Shown in pieces: positions 33,530 through 46,899 of a stretch of 64,000 bases of DNA; the stretch's first letter is position 1, and each line of letters opens with the position of its first letter. This DNA is from Druceiella hillmani (lineage: Eukaryota; Arthropoda; Insecta; Lepidoptera; Hepialidae). The DNA lies in contig JAYKKI010000015.1 of NCBI GenBank assembly GCA_039881145.1, forward strand, positions 25,780,001 through 25,844,000, given 5' to 3'. The translations under genes and the position numbers were made by a program. The notes under the pieces were generated by a model. The model had not been told where the DNA came from, did no database searches, and was given only the letters and a program-made list of their open reading frames with translations.

Positions 33530-36500
33530 CCATTCCGTTTAGTCTCTACGTTTTATATTTAACCTTTCATACCCTGATACTTTTATTGTCGTGTTACGTA
33601 CCTGAATATCGTGATAACGTTCATAGGAACGGTACGGTACATTCTAAATGTATTTTAGTTTACTGTAATTTTTGTAATTAATCAGTTAAAAATTAATTTT
33701 TATACACAACGCATTTATGTGCTAATTTTACAATGAAATATAAATAAGTGAACAGTACAAAATTACGTTTAAATGCATTTGAATGAGTATTATAAAAAGT
33801 ATTAGTACGATCGTATTTTGCAACTGCTTGACTCGATTCTGATAATTGCTAAAATAATATAATTATCCACTAAAAATTAGTTTTTTTACCAGAATCATTT
33901 CACTTATCCTGATTACTAGTATTCTCAAGGTGGAATAGTAATAAATTGTTCCAAATTTAGAATTCAACATTTTATTGCTTTTTTCACTTGTGTGTACGAG
34001 GTAATAAAAAATACTAGGCTTGCACTTATCTTTTATTTATTGTTTTCCGAACATATCTGTAGTGTAAGCTTTGTTTATTTCTTTGTAACATAATCAAGTA
34101 TTTTACATTTGCATTTAGCATTTGAGAAATGTGTAGAACTCTTTATTGAATGTTATGTTTCGGTATGCAAATAAAAGTGTTTTATTAATTATTTTTTTTC
34201 ATTTGTATGGTAATCAGTAAATCAACAAAAAAGTAGTTTTTTCATTAATGTGTATTTAATACTTGCTGGTTATCAAATTCGTTCAATTATTTGATCACAT
34301 AATTCAGTTATTTGATCGCTAATTTTTGTTTCATTCGTTGAAACGTTAGTACGTTTGGCGGTATTCCGTACCTTCCCTGTCCTCTCGGGCAGGCTGTATT
34401 TTTACCCAGATGCATTTTACCACGGCTGTAACTTTACGAAATGTAGCATCAGCACTCAACTGAAGTCGTAAGGAATTATCTTCATGCAGTCGGCGCATAT
34501 TGGTGAGATATATACATCTCATCAACACAGTTATTTTCACTGGGCTACTGCGTATCCCATGGGCAATTAGTCACTGAGCGGTGTGAGCCGATTTTGAATT
34601 TGTAAGTTATGTAAATTGAAAATTACTATTTTAAATAAATACCTAACCAATATTATATCCGAATTTGTGATTATTTGATCTTTACTAATAGTTAACTTCT
34701 TATTTAAATATATAGGCAGGTTATATATGCTATGTTGCACGTGAGTCGAATGAATTTTTCATGCCTCCCAAATGTCTCACAAGAAGACGCGGAAAATATA
34801 ACTCTGGCGGGAATCACATACACTCTTCTAAATTTGATATGTTTGAACTGATTTTAGAGTGGTTTCATTAGCGGATTCGCCAGCTTAATGAGATTTACAC
34901 GTGGCTGGTTTTATTTTGGATTAAATAAGTTATTAATTTTGTATTCATGTAAAACTGCGTTCGAAAAGTGAGTAGGAACAACATATGGATATAAAAACTC
35001 CGAGTGCATCCTATGGAAATTGCGCCATTCATTAAATCCGCCTAGGAGTAATTGAGTAACAAATACCCAAACACACGTTACGTGGTATTAGGATTCGACG
35101 TGAACGAACCCGCGAGTGTTTTACTTAGCCTACAAACTATATACATGCCCACTTTAGTAGCAATTCATTCTTTAATTGCAGAGTTCCTAGGTAAGAAACA
35201 AATAAAAAACTTTCATTTTTGTAATATTATAGAGAGTCGATGCAGATATTATCGGTAAACAATATATTTGATTGCATTTTAGCAGTCCGTATTCTTTCAA
35301 AAACAACATACTAAGTAAATAGGTGTAACATAGGAATATTTTATTCCCCTTTGCAAAATATTACCTTTAAATTCTTTATACATTAATAGCGTCATAAATA
35401 AAATAAACATAAACGCAATAAATTTTAAAATTTTTTAACATTTGGGGCCTCTTTGACGTAACGCACGAAGATATTATATTTAATATCGATTATTTTGATA
35501 AATACAAAATAATTAATGAAAGTTGATAGCAGCCCGCGAATAACATTACACCCTCCCCGGGTGTGCACCTTATTATAGACTAGCGCACTAGCCTCGAGTT
35601 TTGATATTAGAAGTAATTATAATTCGGGAAATTTTTCAATTAACGGAGGCATGGCCTCCGTTTGCTTTAGATCTTTTTGCCTCTTCTCTCTGATCCTTGA
35701 TGTTCTTATTTTTTTATTATTCTCTTCTTCTCAAAACTTCCACTTCCATTATTTATTTAACAAACAATAAAAAGGGGGGCTTGTATTTTCTTTGTTAATA
35801 TCGATTTTTCATATTTTTAGTTACACTTCGGTTAGTGGCTTTCAATCTCTTCTGAGTTTGCCATATTCTCGTGAGTTTGACAAATTCGTTCGTTTTTCCT
35901 TATATTCTGAAATATATAATTTAATTAGCTATCAGAATCTAATTATTTTTCATGATATCATTGATTAGATATTTACAGTAAATATGAAACAACTTTTTCC
36001 TTAACAAATAATATCTGATTATTTTTTTTATTACTAAAATAACTTCTACATTTTTGACCAAATCTTTTATGGTAAAACTGTGAAAGTATTATTATTTTTT
36101 TAACTGAATGAAATATATCGGAACTTTAACAAATATTTCAAATATTATCTCAATTATGGATCTTTAATTTTACTTTTTTAAATTTATTGTTTTTGAGAAA
36201 ATTTCTTGAAAATCACGACACACGTACTTATTTTATTAAAAATCGGGCCAAAAGGTCAAAATGATATGCACTATGTTCTCATGGTGTGCCATACATTATT
36301 TCAAAATTTGATGGTTCATAAAATAATAATGATAGTAAAAGAAAAAGAGCTTCCATAAAAAAGACGCACCTAACTTGTGTCATGATTCGATTTCTTGATA
36401 TTATTTCACATATTAGTTAAAGAAACTATAATATTAAATAGTATTCTTTCAGTTCAGCCTTAGAATTTAAAATTGTTACTCAGGAAAAAAATTAAGAATA

Positions 36501-36530
36501 CAGCAGAATTCTTGCTATAAGTTTATTATC
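33530..36530. other. Mostly gene-free, with some balanced segments
   Basis: Better-balanced segments are 34330-34560, 34960-35120 and 35520-35670. The reverse frame 34346-34540 and the plus frame 35052-35258 (non-ATG start, ending near a GTAAGA word) have no recognised domains. The first could be a lone exon but nothing supports it. CACCCTCCCCGGGTG near 35549 is a small hairpin. Confidence 0.4.
35642..35662. repeat. Perfect GC-rich palindrome, 9-bp arms
   Basis: AACGGAGGC, ATG, GCCTCCGTT. The perfect arms with a 3-bp centre could bind a dimeric protein or form a tight hairpin. It sits at the edge of a GC-richer segment. Confidence 0.7.

Positions 36531-36532
<2 letters not shown>

Positions 36533-36572
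<40 letters not shown>
36533..36572. repeat. (AT)n microsatellite
   Basis: Forty bases of uninterrupted alternation. Confidence 0.97.
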
Positions 36573-36574
<2 letters not shown>

Positions 36575-37735
36575 CTTCATTTTCGTTAGACAGTAGAAGT
36601 GACGAATATATAGTAATCGTGAAAAAGTCAAAATTTACATTTTCGTGGAAATTAATTAAAATATAGTAAAATAATACGGATATCGATGTGTATTAATATA
36701 TATAAATAGGGTCTAAATCGTACGTCCGATTGCGATGGAACTTCAAATTTAAAACTTTTTTCATAATTATTTTTAAATTAAACTTTTTTTTTACTTTTCA
36801 AATCGGGTACTTGCTTAAAAAAAATTATAAATTTCATAATTATTCAAAAACCTTATTCAAAAACATTATTCCTCAAGCCAAAATAACATGTCATAATTCG
36901 TTTTCAAGAGAAACATTTAATTAATGTGCTTGTAACACAACACTTGAGTAAATCGCATTATAACATATTATTGGTTTGCAAAATAAATTAGCGAGGATAA
37001 TACATCCGATAAGAAAATTAAAAACGGAATCCAATTGTAACTTAAATCTACCACACGTATTTTACTAAGATCAGTCGTAAAACATGTTAAATTTAATTAC
37101 AAATTTGAACAGGCCTACAAAGCGGAAGGGAGTTTCATTATTTGAAAATGATTTAAATATTTATGTTTATGAGCCACCTGTGACGTGTTGGTTACGAGAT
37201 TAACTGATGGAATGAAATTTGTTTGATATGTCCTGGAAAGTTGAACAAATTTCATGTTCATTACATTAATTCGATAAACCAAATAGAAGCAAATGAACTT
37301 TATGCAAGATACCCAGCGCTGCGACATAGTTTTAAATATTTTTACTTAACAAGCGTTCGTATCGAGAGGGAAACTCGTGTCATGACAGAAAATTTAAAAA
37401 AACATTTAAATTCATGTACGATTTACTTTTCTGTTTACTAACCTGTGGAAAAGCAAATATATTTGAATCGTTGATAAAACAAAAATTTTATAAAACAAAA
37501 AGCCTGCCTTCGTTTTTCTTTCGTTAATGTTATTTTAAAATTTATATATCTAAATATTGCGATAAGTTTACTTTAGTTCATTACAAGTAATAATAAGTTA
37601 AACATTGATAAAAAAGTAATCATAGTAATCGGTTCATTACTTTTGGTTTTATGTCTAAAAAAACAAACCTGTCAAGCATTAGTCGAACTGGTACTACGAG
37701 TTTACAATACACATTTAGACACTTCACTTTTAATC
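36575..37735. other. Gene-free stretch
   Basis: Overlapping frames 37115-37327 (reverse) and 37223-37441 (forward) oppose each other, and neither has motif support. Confidence 0.5.
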
Positions 37736-37737
37736 AT

Positions 37738-38027
37738 GAAAAAACGTATTTCTGAGGCCCGTGTCATAGGCCCTTTAAAGCGATCCATGGGGATTTAAAA
37801 AAAATTGGGCACTTTATTTTCCGCCGCCCCCGCCCCTACTTACATTTCTACATAAATATGTTTGAATGTGAGATATTGAAATATGGCCTTGTTAATTATA
37901 TTGTGTTACTATACCAAATTTCAAGTTTTCTGAGGAAAACGGCTGTAACAGACGGTAGAACAGATACGTGAATGATATGATAAAAGTTCCGTTTTTCCTT
38001 TTTACGTACGGAATTCTAAAAAAGTAA
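37738..38027 (+). repeat. Dispersed repeat, copy C
   Basis: Shares TTCTGAGGCCCGTGT, TTATTTTCCGCCGCCCC, TACTATACCAAATTTCAAG, AAAACGGCTGTAACAGACGG and AAGTTCCGTTTTTCCTTTTT, ending ACGTACGGAATTCTAAAAA. The best preserved copy of the 3' half. The terminal GTTCCGT...ACGGAA hairpin is clear. Confidence 0.75.
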
Positions 38028-38289
38028 AAAGTTTAAAATTTACATTTTGTTTAAAAACAGCGGAAAGCAGAGAAAACTTGCAAAAAGATCCAAACAAACG
38101 GAGGATTAGAAAAGTCGCTGAGCATTAAAACAGGGAGTTTTTATACATTTTTTTATTAAAATTAAACAATTTGACAAATTATTGTGAAAACTGATAAGCT
38201 TCTATTTTGATAGTTAACCAATCAATAAAATAATTAATCACCAAAATCGATTAATAATTGCAACCGTGCGTCACGCTACTTTTTTACTC

Positions 38290-38458
38290 ATCCTATAATT
38301 TCAGAATGACCATTTTTGAGTTTTAGCTTTATTAAGTTATGTACAGATTAATAAGTTTTGTTATTCTAATAAATTTCAAGTTTGTACGTCAAACTGTTTT
38401 TGACAAAAAACCGCTTTCTAAAAGCCTTTTTTTCCTTTGATGGTACGGAACCCTAAAA
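38290..38458 (+). repeat. Dispersed repeat, copy D
   Basis: The 3' half only: TAATAAATTTCAAGTTTGTA, ACGTCAAACTGTTTTTGA, then TTTTTCCTTTGATGGTACGG and AACCCTAAAAAAG. It lies about 260 bp beyond copy C in the same orientation, consistent with a tandem pair or two insertions. Confidence 0.7.
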
Positions 38459-38665
38459 AAGCAAATTAGATTAGAGCTCTGAAGCTATTGAGACAATTTT
38501 AATGGCATTGGGAACGCATTTCAATATAATTCTAGAATTCCAGAGTTTTAAAAAGCAAATCTTCAAAGTTTATATTTCATTTATTTAAGTCAAAAATACA
38601 CATAATATCTATATAACTACGATTCAAAATATATGATATCTGGTTTTAGTTTATAAATGAAAGTA

Positions 38666-38671
<6 letters not shown>

Positions 38672-38754
<83 letters not shown>
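38672..38754. repeat. (TA)n microsatellite
   Basis: Alternating TA with one TG step near 38717. Confidence 0.97.
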
Positions 38755-38755
<1 letters not shown>

Positions 38756-38759
38756 AATA

Positions 38760-39495
38760 TAATTAACATTCTTTCGACGAAACGATAGCAGATGGCATAA
38801 ATTTGTACAGCTACTGACAAATATATTGATCTATAAATGAGTTTAATTCATACAAATCTGGTTATCATTACTCGCAAGAGAAGATAAAACGTGTTTTCTT
38901 CCGAGAATAAAAGTCATGGAAAATATATCTTATTGTTTAATCTGAGGCCGTGAAGACGGAAAGGATGTAATATTCTTGAGCCGTAAAAAAGATTTCGCAT
39001 AACATCCTAAAATATTCAACAAAGGAAAACAATATTACCTCTGAAATTGAAATCTGCAAGTTATATAAGATTATTTTAAGCGTAAATTAAAAAAAAGTCA
39101 TTTGTTGAATATGTTTCAATAGTACTGTAATCAGCAGAAATGTTTTGTGCTTGTTTAATTTACAGTCATTTTAACAGCGGAAATATAATGTTTTAAGCTC
39201 AGTTGTAATTGTTGTATGGTAACTGTACTTTTATTTTAAAGATATTAAATATATTTCATCAAACTTATTTTTATTAAAAACATACTGAAAAAATAACAAC
39301 ATGATATAGCTGCTGAAACGATTAACTGACGTATTTTTATTCAATAGTCATTAAAAGAGTTTTAGAAAATATTTCATTTAGTAAAGTGTCAAAACATTAA
39401 ACAAAATACTTTACTTATTGATGTTGTGCATATTTAAATTTATAAAAATGACTATTAATAGGTATAATAGAATAATATCGATTGTGCTCCATATG
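38760..39495. other. Gene-free stretch
   Basis: Nothing recognised. Confidence 0.5.
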
Positions 39496-39499
39496 TTGC

Positions 39500-40145
39500 A
39501 ATGAAAAAAGCAGACCTTCCAAAATAGAACTTTAACGAGGAGCTGAGATCAGTGCATTGGGTTTGCGAGTTCCATCTTCTCATTGCTGACAGAACAGAGA
39601 ATACATTTTGCAATATCGTATTTGATATTATTAATAAATTTGTGCCGAAAAAAAACAAAAAAACAGGGAATATCGAATATGATATTCTCCCTAATTCGAC
39701 CAAAACAATGAAATGGAAAGTAAAATTCTGGATTAAGTGGAAGATTTACCGTAAATTATCAGACTACGTAGAAATCTTTAAATTAAAAAGCCGGTTAAAG
39801 AAAGTATCTCGGCACATTCGTAATACTGAAAATAATCAATAGCTACATTCGTAATACTGAAACTCGTCAATAGTAATATAAAAGTTTTCTGGTCATTCGT
39901 GTCATTGTTAAAACAGATGGACAGATACGTATCAATACCATGTGTTTCTTCAGGAATAAAATAAATAGTGCGCTTAACAAAGTAGACATAAATAAAGGTG
40001 CGAGTCCAGAGGAGATAGAACCTATCTATATAAAAAATACTTATACGTTTATAACTTTTATTGCAAAGGTACGTTTATTGTCCGAGCGAGAAAGGCACGA
40101 TAATAAATTTTATATTTGTAGTCGACGACTGAATGCGGTCTACTG
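39500..40145 (+). pseudogene. Jockey-like LINE ORF2, linker to early RT, dead
   Basis: Read with frameshifts, the plus strand gives KKADLPK, stop, NFNEELRSVHWVCEF, then IINKFVPKKN, WKVKFWIKWKIYRKLSDYVE and FKLKSRLKKVSRHIRNTE. This is the order of the segment between endonuclease and reverse transcriptase in Jockey-type LINEs, where charged KLFWKRWKKYR and YIRNIE runs are usual. After a 31-bp tandem duplication (from 39814 and 39845) the frame resumes near 39975 with ALNKVDINKGASPEEIEPIY, the counterpart of the conserved LDxNKGxGPDGIPP entry motif of the RT. Neither endonuclease nor catalytic RT core is present. The reverse frame 39455-39703 is its shadow. Confidence 0.7.
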
Positions 40146-40149
40146 ATGT

Positions 40150-43100
40150 TTTTGTCCAGCATTTTATTTGTACGAAGTAAATGCAATTTTATTACGGACT
40201 TAACGTTCAATTAATATCCACTACCAAATATCAAACGAGACGCTAGTATCATAAAACCCTTAGGAAATAGTGTAATTTCGAGAGTTTGTTTCTTTTATTT
40301 CACAATTATTAAAATATTAATCTCACGAAATATTTCGTTACAAGTTTGGTAAAGTTTGTAATGCTACCATTAATGCAAAGCATTAATTAGTATTTGATTA
40401 ATATTGGATGCTTTATATTAATAATTTAAAACTATGAAACGTTTATCTTGGTGTCACTTGAAGGAGTCAGAGCTCGAATGCTAAAATGAAAAATAGAAAA
40501 GACAGAAAGTTAACAAGTTTTTGAGGTGTTTTGGACTTTTTTGGACTTTTTTTGGACTTTTTTTATATGTAGTAACTTAATAACAAATTACTTAGGGAAT
40601 ATTATTACTATATTGGTATTGAAAGAAATTCTCATATGTGAAAAACTTTATAAACAAAAATTTAAAAAGATTATAAAAAAAATTTTTAAAAATATTTATC
40701 CATCTTACACACATCATATAAACTAATTGTTCAATCATAATAAATATCACTGATAAGCTTTTTTATCAAACTCTCAAATAAAGAGCTGTTTGACTATCGA
40801 ATATTTTATATTTGTTCAGATTAAATTTTAAATAAATACAACTGTTTGTATTACTAGCACAATTTAAATTTATTTATACTCTATCTTCGTTTTCAAAAGT
40901 AAAATTAAACTTAATTATTATTATTTTCTTAATTATTCTAAAGCAAAGGCGTAATTAAAAAGGTTTTGGAGAAACTTATATTCAAAATTATTGCTAAGCT
41001 TATTAGAATGTATATGACGAAACATTGCGAAAACACTGCATTTGACTTCTCGACTTTGGTTGTAATGAAATTATTATTCCAATTCTATGTATACTTTAAC
41101 AAATATGTTATTACAATCGAAATCGAGTAATCAAATACTGTGTGTTTTGTTTCCTTTCAGTATAAAATGAAGTAATACTGGGAATGACATCATAGATGTC
41201 ATTAGAATTTGCTGAAAACTTACTTATGTAAAAAAAGTTTCTTGTTCAACGTAATTATATATTCAGTTATACATATATCCATACTTAAATTTATTTTAAT
41301 TAGAAAGTTAAAGGAATATATTTGGTACGTAATTTCCAATGCCTATTAGGATATCAATCACACGCTTTTGAGATATGAAAACCAGTGTCAAGTAGTTGAC
41401 CCTCCATTTAACTGTCTTGTGAGTTCATATGTTTATCGAACCCAGGACGGTCGATAATCACGGGGCTCTTGCAATTATCCTTTTTTCCACGGAATCGTAT
41501 AGCCATCAGCGAATGGTTTCCTCACCTTTTCGTACGGTTCTTTTAACCGGCGCGCCGTATGTGCGTATTAGAAAAACCATTTGAAAAGTCATCCAGTAAC
41601 ATTTCATTAATACGAGAATAAGAGGAAAGTCCTATTGTAATACCATGGAGTTTAAAAGTATCTTAAGGGCTTTTTATTCATGTGTAAAAGACAAATAATC
41701 CACCGAAGAGGTATATTATTCGTATTTCCGTATTTCCGTGTCATCTTTACCACAGTTCTATCATAAGCTATACCTACAGTATACTATAGTGATGTATTCT
41801 GCTTATAAGTTACTGTTGCGTGCATAAAAAATATCTATCTTTTAGCAGTTCCTTGATTTTGGACGACATAACCGACGTATATCGAGTCCGATTCTTTGAT
41901 AATTTAAATGTTTTTCAAATGTTGTTAACCAACATTTCTTTCCCTTTTAGTTATTATTTAAAAGGTCTTATCTTTTCGCCCACCAGTACGAAACGGGGAT
42001 AGTGTCAAATTGATGTTTTAAAGTTTCAAGTCGTTATTTTTTTCTGGGTCATCGTAGTCTTGACTTGTCAATTATTACATCATCCCTTTTGATATTTTTC
42101 AGTACAGTATATATAGCAGCCTTGGTATCCCGTATCGATCACAAACACTGGATAAACTCTTTTGGGATTATATTTTCCACTTTTCCTTTTTTAGTATAGG
42201 TGCCGATGAACAACGAGGCAAAGCTTCGTCTAGGCTTTAGTGATGAGGACCTGACTCACTATTTTTTTGAGAAATATTATAGGTTTCCAGTTGATTTATC
42301 TTTTAGTCAATTTTCTTTTTCTCCTAGTTGTCGTTAAATCTATACTTCTCCAAATAAGTTTTGAAATTGAAAGCTTGTTTTACTTTGGGAACCTCATGAT
42401 CTCTAGGACAACTATGGAATTCAAAACTTTCACACTATCTCTAAACTTAATCAAACAGTTTTTAACAGTTTTACGGGTATTACCTGAAATATCCGTGATG
42501 ACTATTAGACTATATACAACTTATGTAACAAATTATACTATCGAAAACAATGATTAAAATTTAATTAATTAACAACTAATTATGTAAACTGAGACAATGC
42601 GATCTACATTCTTTTACCCCTATCTTTTCCATCTTTTCCTATACCCATTACCCGATCAACGTTACATTTTTGTTTACACGTGATTTGTAATCGTATTCAA
42701 GATTATTTAATAATGATGTACTTTTAATTTTACGATCTAAGTTCGAATTTAAGGAAATTTTTCAAAAATTCAAACTTATTGCGCAGATAACTAATTAAGT
42801 AAAAATAAAATAAAAATAATACGTTTCTAACCTATGATTAAGTGAAGTTTTGCGCACTATTAGAAATAATAACAAAAAAAAATTAATTTTCGACAAATTT
42901 TGTTGAATAAATAATTTTTTTTGTTATAATTTTCGAATAAAAGTTTTTGAACAACTGAATTTAAATAAAAGTATTGTACATTTTATAACACTGCCAATTA
43001 GGCTTTTCAGAAAATTTTCTCTAAATAAATAATGCTTTTGAGACTGTTCTGTCGACAGAAATTTACGAACATTTTGTAATTTTTCATTTATTTGCTTTGT

Positions 43101-46100
43101 GTACCAAATCTAAACATGAACACAATAATCCGACATTTGTATATGCAGTATTACGTTTACTAATCCTATTTATAAAAGTTAATGGCAATACTTATGGTGA
43201 TTTCATAATATACAACGTGGATTAATATTTCTAAATAAATTTAAGTTTTTTGGTTAACATTTTTTTGGAAGTGGAGAAATTACGTCCTTTTATTTAAATA
43301 AATGATAAATGAAGAAAACTTTCAGTGTTGTAATCTAATTTTTTTTATTTGGGAAAAATTTAATACTGCCACTATTGTCAACAAATTTCATATCACTTAA
43401 TCGTTTAATGGAGTTTAATAATTTTTTTTTATTTATTACCCTTGTCCTTAATTTTCCTTGGGAATATTTCTAAGAGATATTAACAATATTAAACAATTTA
43501 TCTAAAAAGCCTACTATACTTGTAGTGTCAGCGACAGTATTTGTATTAATATCAGGTATTCCAGCTGTAGAAAATGAAACTAGGAGAGAAGAAATTAAAT
43601 TTACAGTCAAAATTTTTTTTAAAATAAGTTGCTTTATATCCAACAAACCACTATTGCATTCGCGTGTTTCCTTACTTGAGCACATTATTTCTCAAATTTC
43701 TCAAAAGTTGCTTTGGATTATACTTCATAAACAAATCTGCACCTAAATTCCTAACAAACATATTCTTCAGATTTTAATAAGGCCTCAGCATTTGTGGCAT
43801 TCTTCGGCTAATATTCATTTTTCCTCTTTCGTGGCACACATATCACATAATAAAGATAACGGATACAAATTAAAAACTTTCAGTGTTTACTTCTTTTAAA
43901 AACGTCAATTACTCAAACGATGGGACGGTGTGATACACTTGCAGAAATAACACGCAAATACTTCCTTCTTTCACTTAAAAATGCATCTTGATATAAATGT
44001 ATGTATGATCAGCAAAGTTTTTTTCCACTTTGCTTTGCTCAAACCCATAATATCAACAATATTTTTTCTGGCCAACTGTAATTTACACCGGAAGATATAG
44101 CCACTTTAATTACAATTAGTCTCAATTTAAAAAAAAGTGGTGTTGTTATTATTATTTTAACGCTAATCAAATTTAACACATTATAAAAGCGAACTAATGG
44201 AATTGTGAATAAATTTTGTAGTGACATGTAACATTTCGTCTTATTCTTACACATTACAAAAATAAAATTAGTTTTTATTCAAATTATTTTTAAAAAATTA
44301 GTGTACGTATTATCTTTTCTCAACAAAAAGTTATAATTTTTAGTTTAAAACAAATGTTTCATTAAAGGTTTTTGATACTTCATTTTCTGTAATACGAATT
44401 AGATAGCCCGATACTTCTCCATCTAAACGATTCAGTGTTATGCCACTGAGTATTCCTTTAAAAACGACATAGTTGTAGTGGAGACAAGTACGGAACTCGA
44501 AATATAACTCTCACCTCTCTAATGTCACACAATAAATGTTTTACCCAAAAGCAAACATGTTTTTCTCTCAAAATTGAGGACGATGATTTTAAAAATTTTG
44601 AATAAAAGTACGATAACTCATATAAGTTTACTTAGGTTTCACCGAATGCAATGTTTCTGGCTAAATATGAAATATTACTGTCAATTTTGTTTCTTAAATT
44701 AACATCGTCGCTTGCCGTCGACACAATTATGTTTTTAGAAGTTGCACGAATACGACCTCGAGATCTATTCATCGATTGTGCTCGATGAACACAATCGAAT
44801 TTGAAAGACATTTAAATCAGTGCCACATCCATGATGTGTTTGACGAACTTATAGAATTATTTGAATATTTTAAAGAAGATAAATAAATAAAGATGTACTT
44901 AATTATCGACTATGATAAAACAAATATTTCCAAAAATTAATCATTCTTCACTTTCCTAATTTGAAACTTAGTTATAAATATTGTATTTTTACGATTTTTT
45001 AAATTAAATTTGTCGTATTTACAAAACCTTTTGCATCACCTTAAATATTTTTTAAAGCGACTTTGAAAAACGTCATAATATCAATTTATTTCACATCTCT
45101 TTGTCTCTGGCCAAAAAACCGATATTGAACCAGTATTTTTATTTAAGTTTTAAATTTTCCAAAAAAAGATTAAAAACCACGTCGCAATGTACCGAACAGC
45201 ATCCATGTACAATCCAATACCTTCATACTACTAACGGACTTTTCACAGTAGTAGTAGTACTCAGGGCAGCTGGCGAAGTTTGGTGGTAATGTCACTACAT
45301 ATGCACATGCTCATAAGCGAAGTGATCAATTCGAGCAAAATAAGCAGTAAAAGTTCGAAATAAAAATACAATATTTTTCTTTCCAAGTTATTACTTTTTT
45401 AGACATTCCAACATGTGACTGATTACATTTGTGTTACGACTATGAATGTAACAGAACACTTGCAATATTGGAAAAAATATCTAAGAAACTTTCACCTAAC
45501 TTTATTAACTGTTAAAATTATTCTGATAAACATATTTACACGTCTGAGAGCCAATATTTTATTTTTGTATACAAAATTTAAATTCACTTAATTAATACCC
45601 CTGAGAAATAAAACGGTACTGAAAATAGGTGTAATTTACTGATGTTTCGTCATTTTCAACTCGTTGCACTGTTCAGTTTAAACAGTTATTTTTTTTCAGA
45701 TATCAATATGTGCTAACGGTATGTATAATATTGTAGAAGAAATATCACAATTGACTCGTTCGGCGCAGTTTTCATAAAAAATCGGCGTTTGAAATTTTAA
45801 AAATATTGCATTGTTTAGGTCGTAAATATTAATGTTATGGTCACGAGAAAAAGTATGAAACTTACATGATATTAAGTACTTACTATGAACTTCAAAAAAT
45901 GATTGTTTTGTTATTTCCATCTTTTGTGCGTTCACGGATGGCTTAAAAGAAGTAAAAGACAGTCTTATGTTTTGGTGAGTAGGTAAGAATAAAATTAAGA
46001 ACAAGAATATATTTTATCGTGAAATGATTTAATTTATTTTCCTGTAATTATGAGCACGTTAACTTTAAAGTTATCATAGAAAGTGAAAAAAATAAGGTTG

Positions 46101-46690
46101 AAAATTATAAAGTAAAATATTATATTTTATTCGAACACTTAGCTTTGGGTTTTACAACATTGACAATTTTCAAATTAATAGAAGTTGAATATTTTTACAT
46201 TTTTAATTAATAATGAGAGGTGGGAATAAAAGTATGATACATTCTAATAATTTTTAAAAATGTTTCACCAGTTTGGACATCTAGAGTCGATACAAAAAAA
46301 AATTATATGCCGGGAATTTCATTATAAATCAAATATTTCAAAGAGATATATTTTTCACCTTGGCTACGAATGGACAATCTAACTATAATTACATTAATAG
46401 TGTAGCCGAGATCGCGAAATATTTTTATTAAGAGCGGCTGAAACACACAACCGGCGCATACTGACTAGCCCATAAATTAATAAAGTTATAGATATGAAAC
46501 CGAAAGTCGAAAATTTGTAACGCTAACATCGAATTCCTCAGCAGAGAGCGTTTAATGCATTCAATTTGACGGACATCCGGGGCTGAGAAGCATTGGCAGT
46601 CGGATTTCAGAACCACCGTTACAGAGTTTGCGGGAATAATTTTGTAATTTATTATAGTAAGCTATTTCACCTAGGAAATTGTTACAGGTA
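40150..46690. other. Long gene-free AT-rich stretch
   Basis: About 6.5 kb without an assignable gene or transposon. Points of note: a TTTTGGAC short tandem near 40530-40560; a GC-richer piece at 41400-41580 containing GGCGCGCC; overlapping opposite frames at 43470-43746; a 9-bp-arm hairpin at 44772-44798; and a 102-codon reverse frame at 45696-46004 with no known motif. Decayed transposon sequence beyond recognition is the likeliest filler. Confidence 0.45.
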
Positions 46691-46899
46691 AGCATAAAGC
46701 CGAGTCAAGATGTGCTAACGTCGAACGAAGATATTACAGTGACAATGTTGGAACAAATGAGAGACCAGCCGAGTAACAGTTCAGATCTGATATCAGATGT
46801 AATCATCCAATTTCTTACTAATTTATATTCAAATATTACATATATTTGTGAATTGTTTACGATTATAGAAAGACGCACTTCCAGAAGCAGCTTTTACCA

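Noticed and set aside
35052..35258. 68-codon frame followed by a GTAAGA donor-like word, considered as an exon
   Set aside because: Starts after in-frame stops, has no ATG, no recognised domain and no partner exon.
39455..39703. 82-codon reverse-strand frame
   Set aside because: Overlaps the LINE fragment that reads sensibly on the plus strand.
43470..44254. Reverse-strand frames considered as another transposase or viral fragment
   Set aside because: No ordered motifs found in any frame; overlapping frames on the opposite strand are equally open.
44772..44798. TCGATTGTG/CACAATCGA hairpin
   Set aside because: Only 9-bp arms in isolation, with no supporting context.
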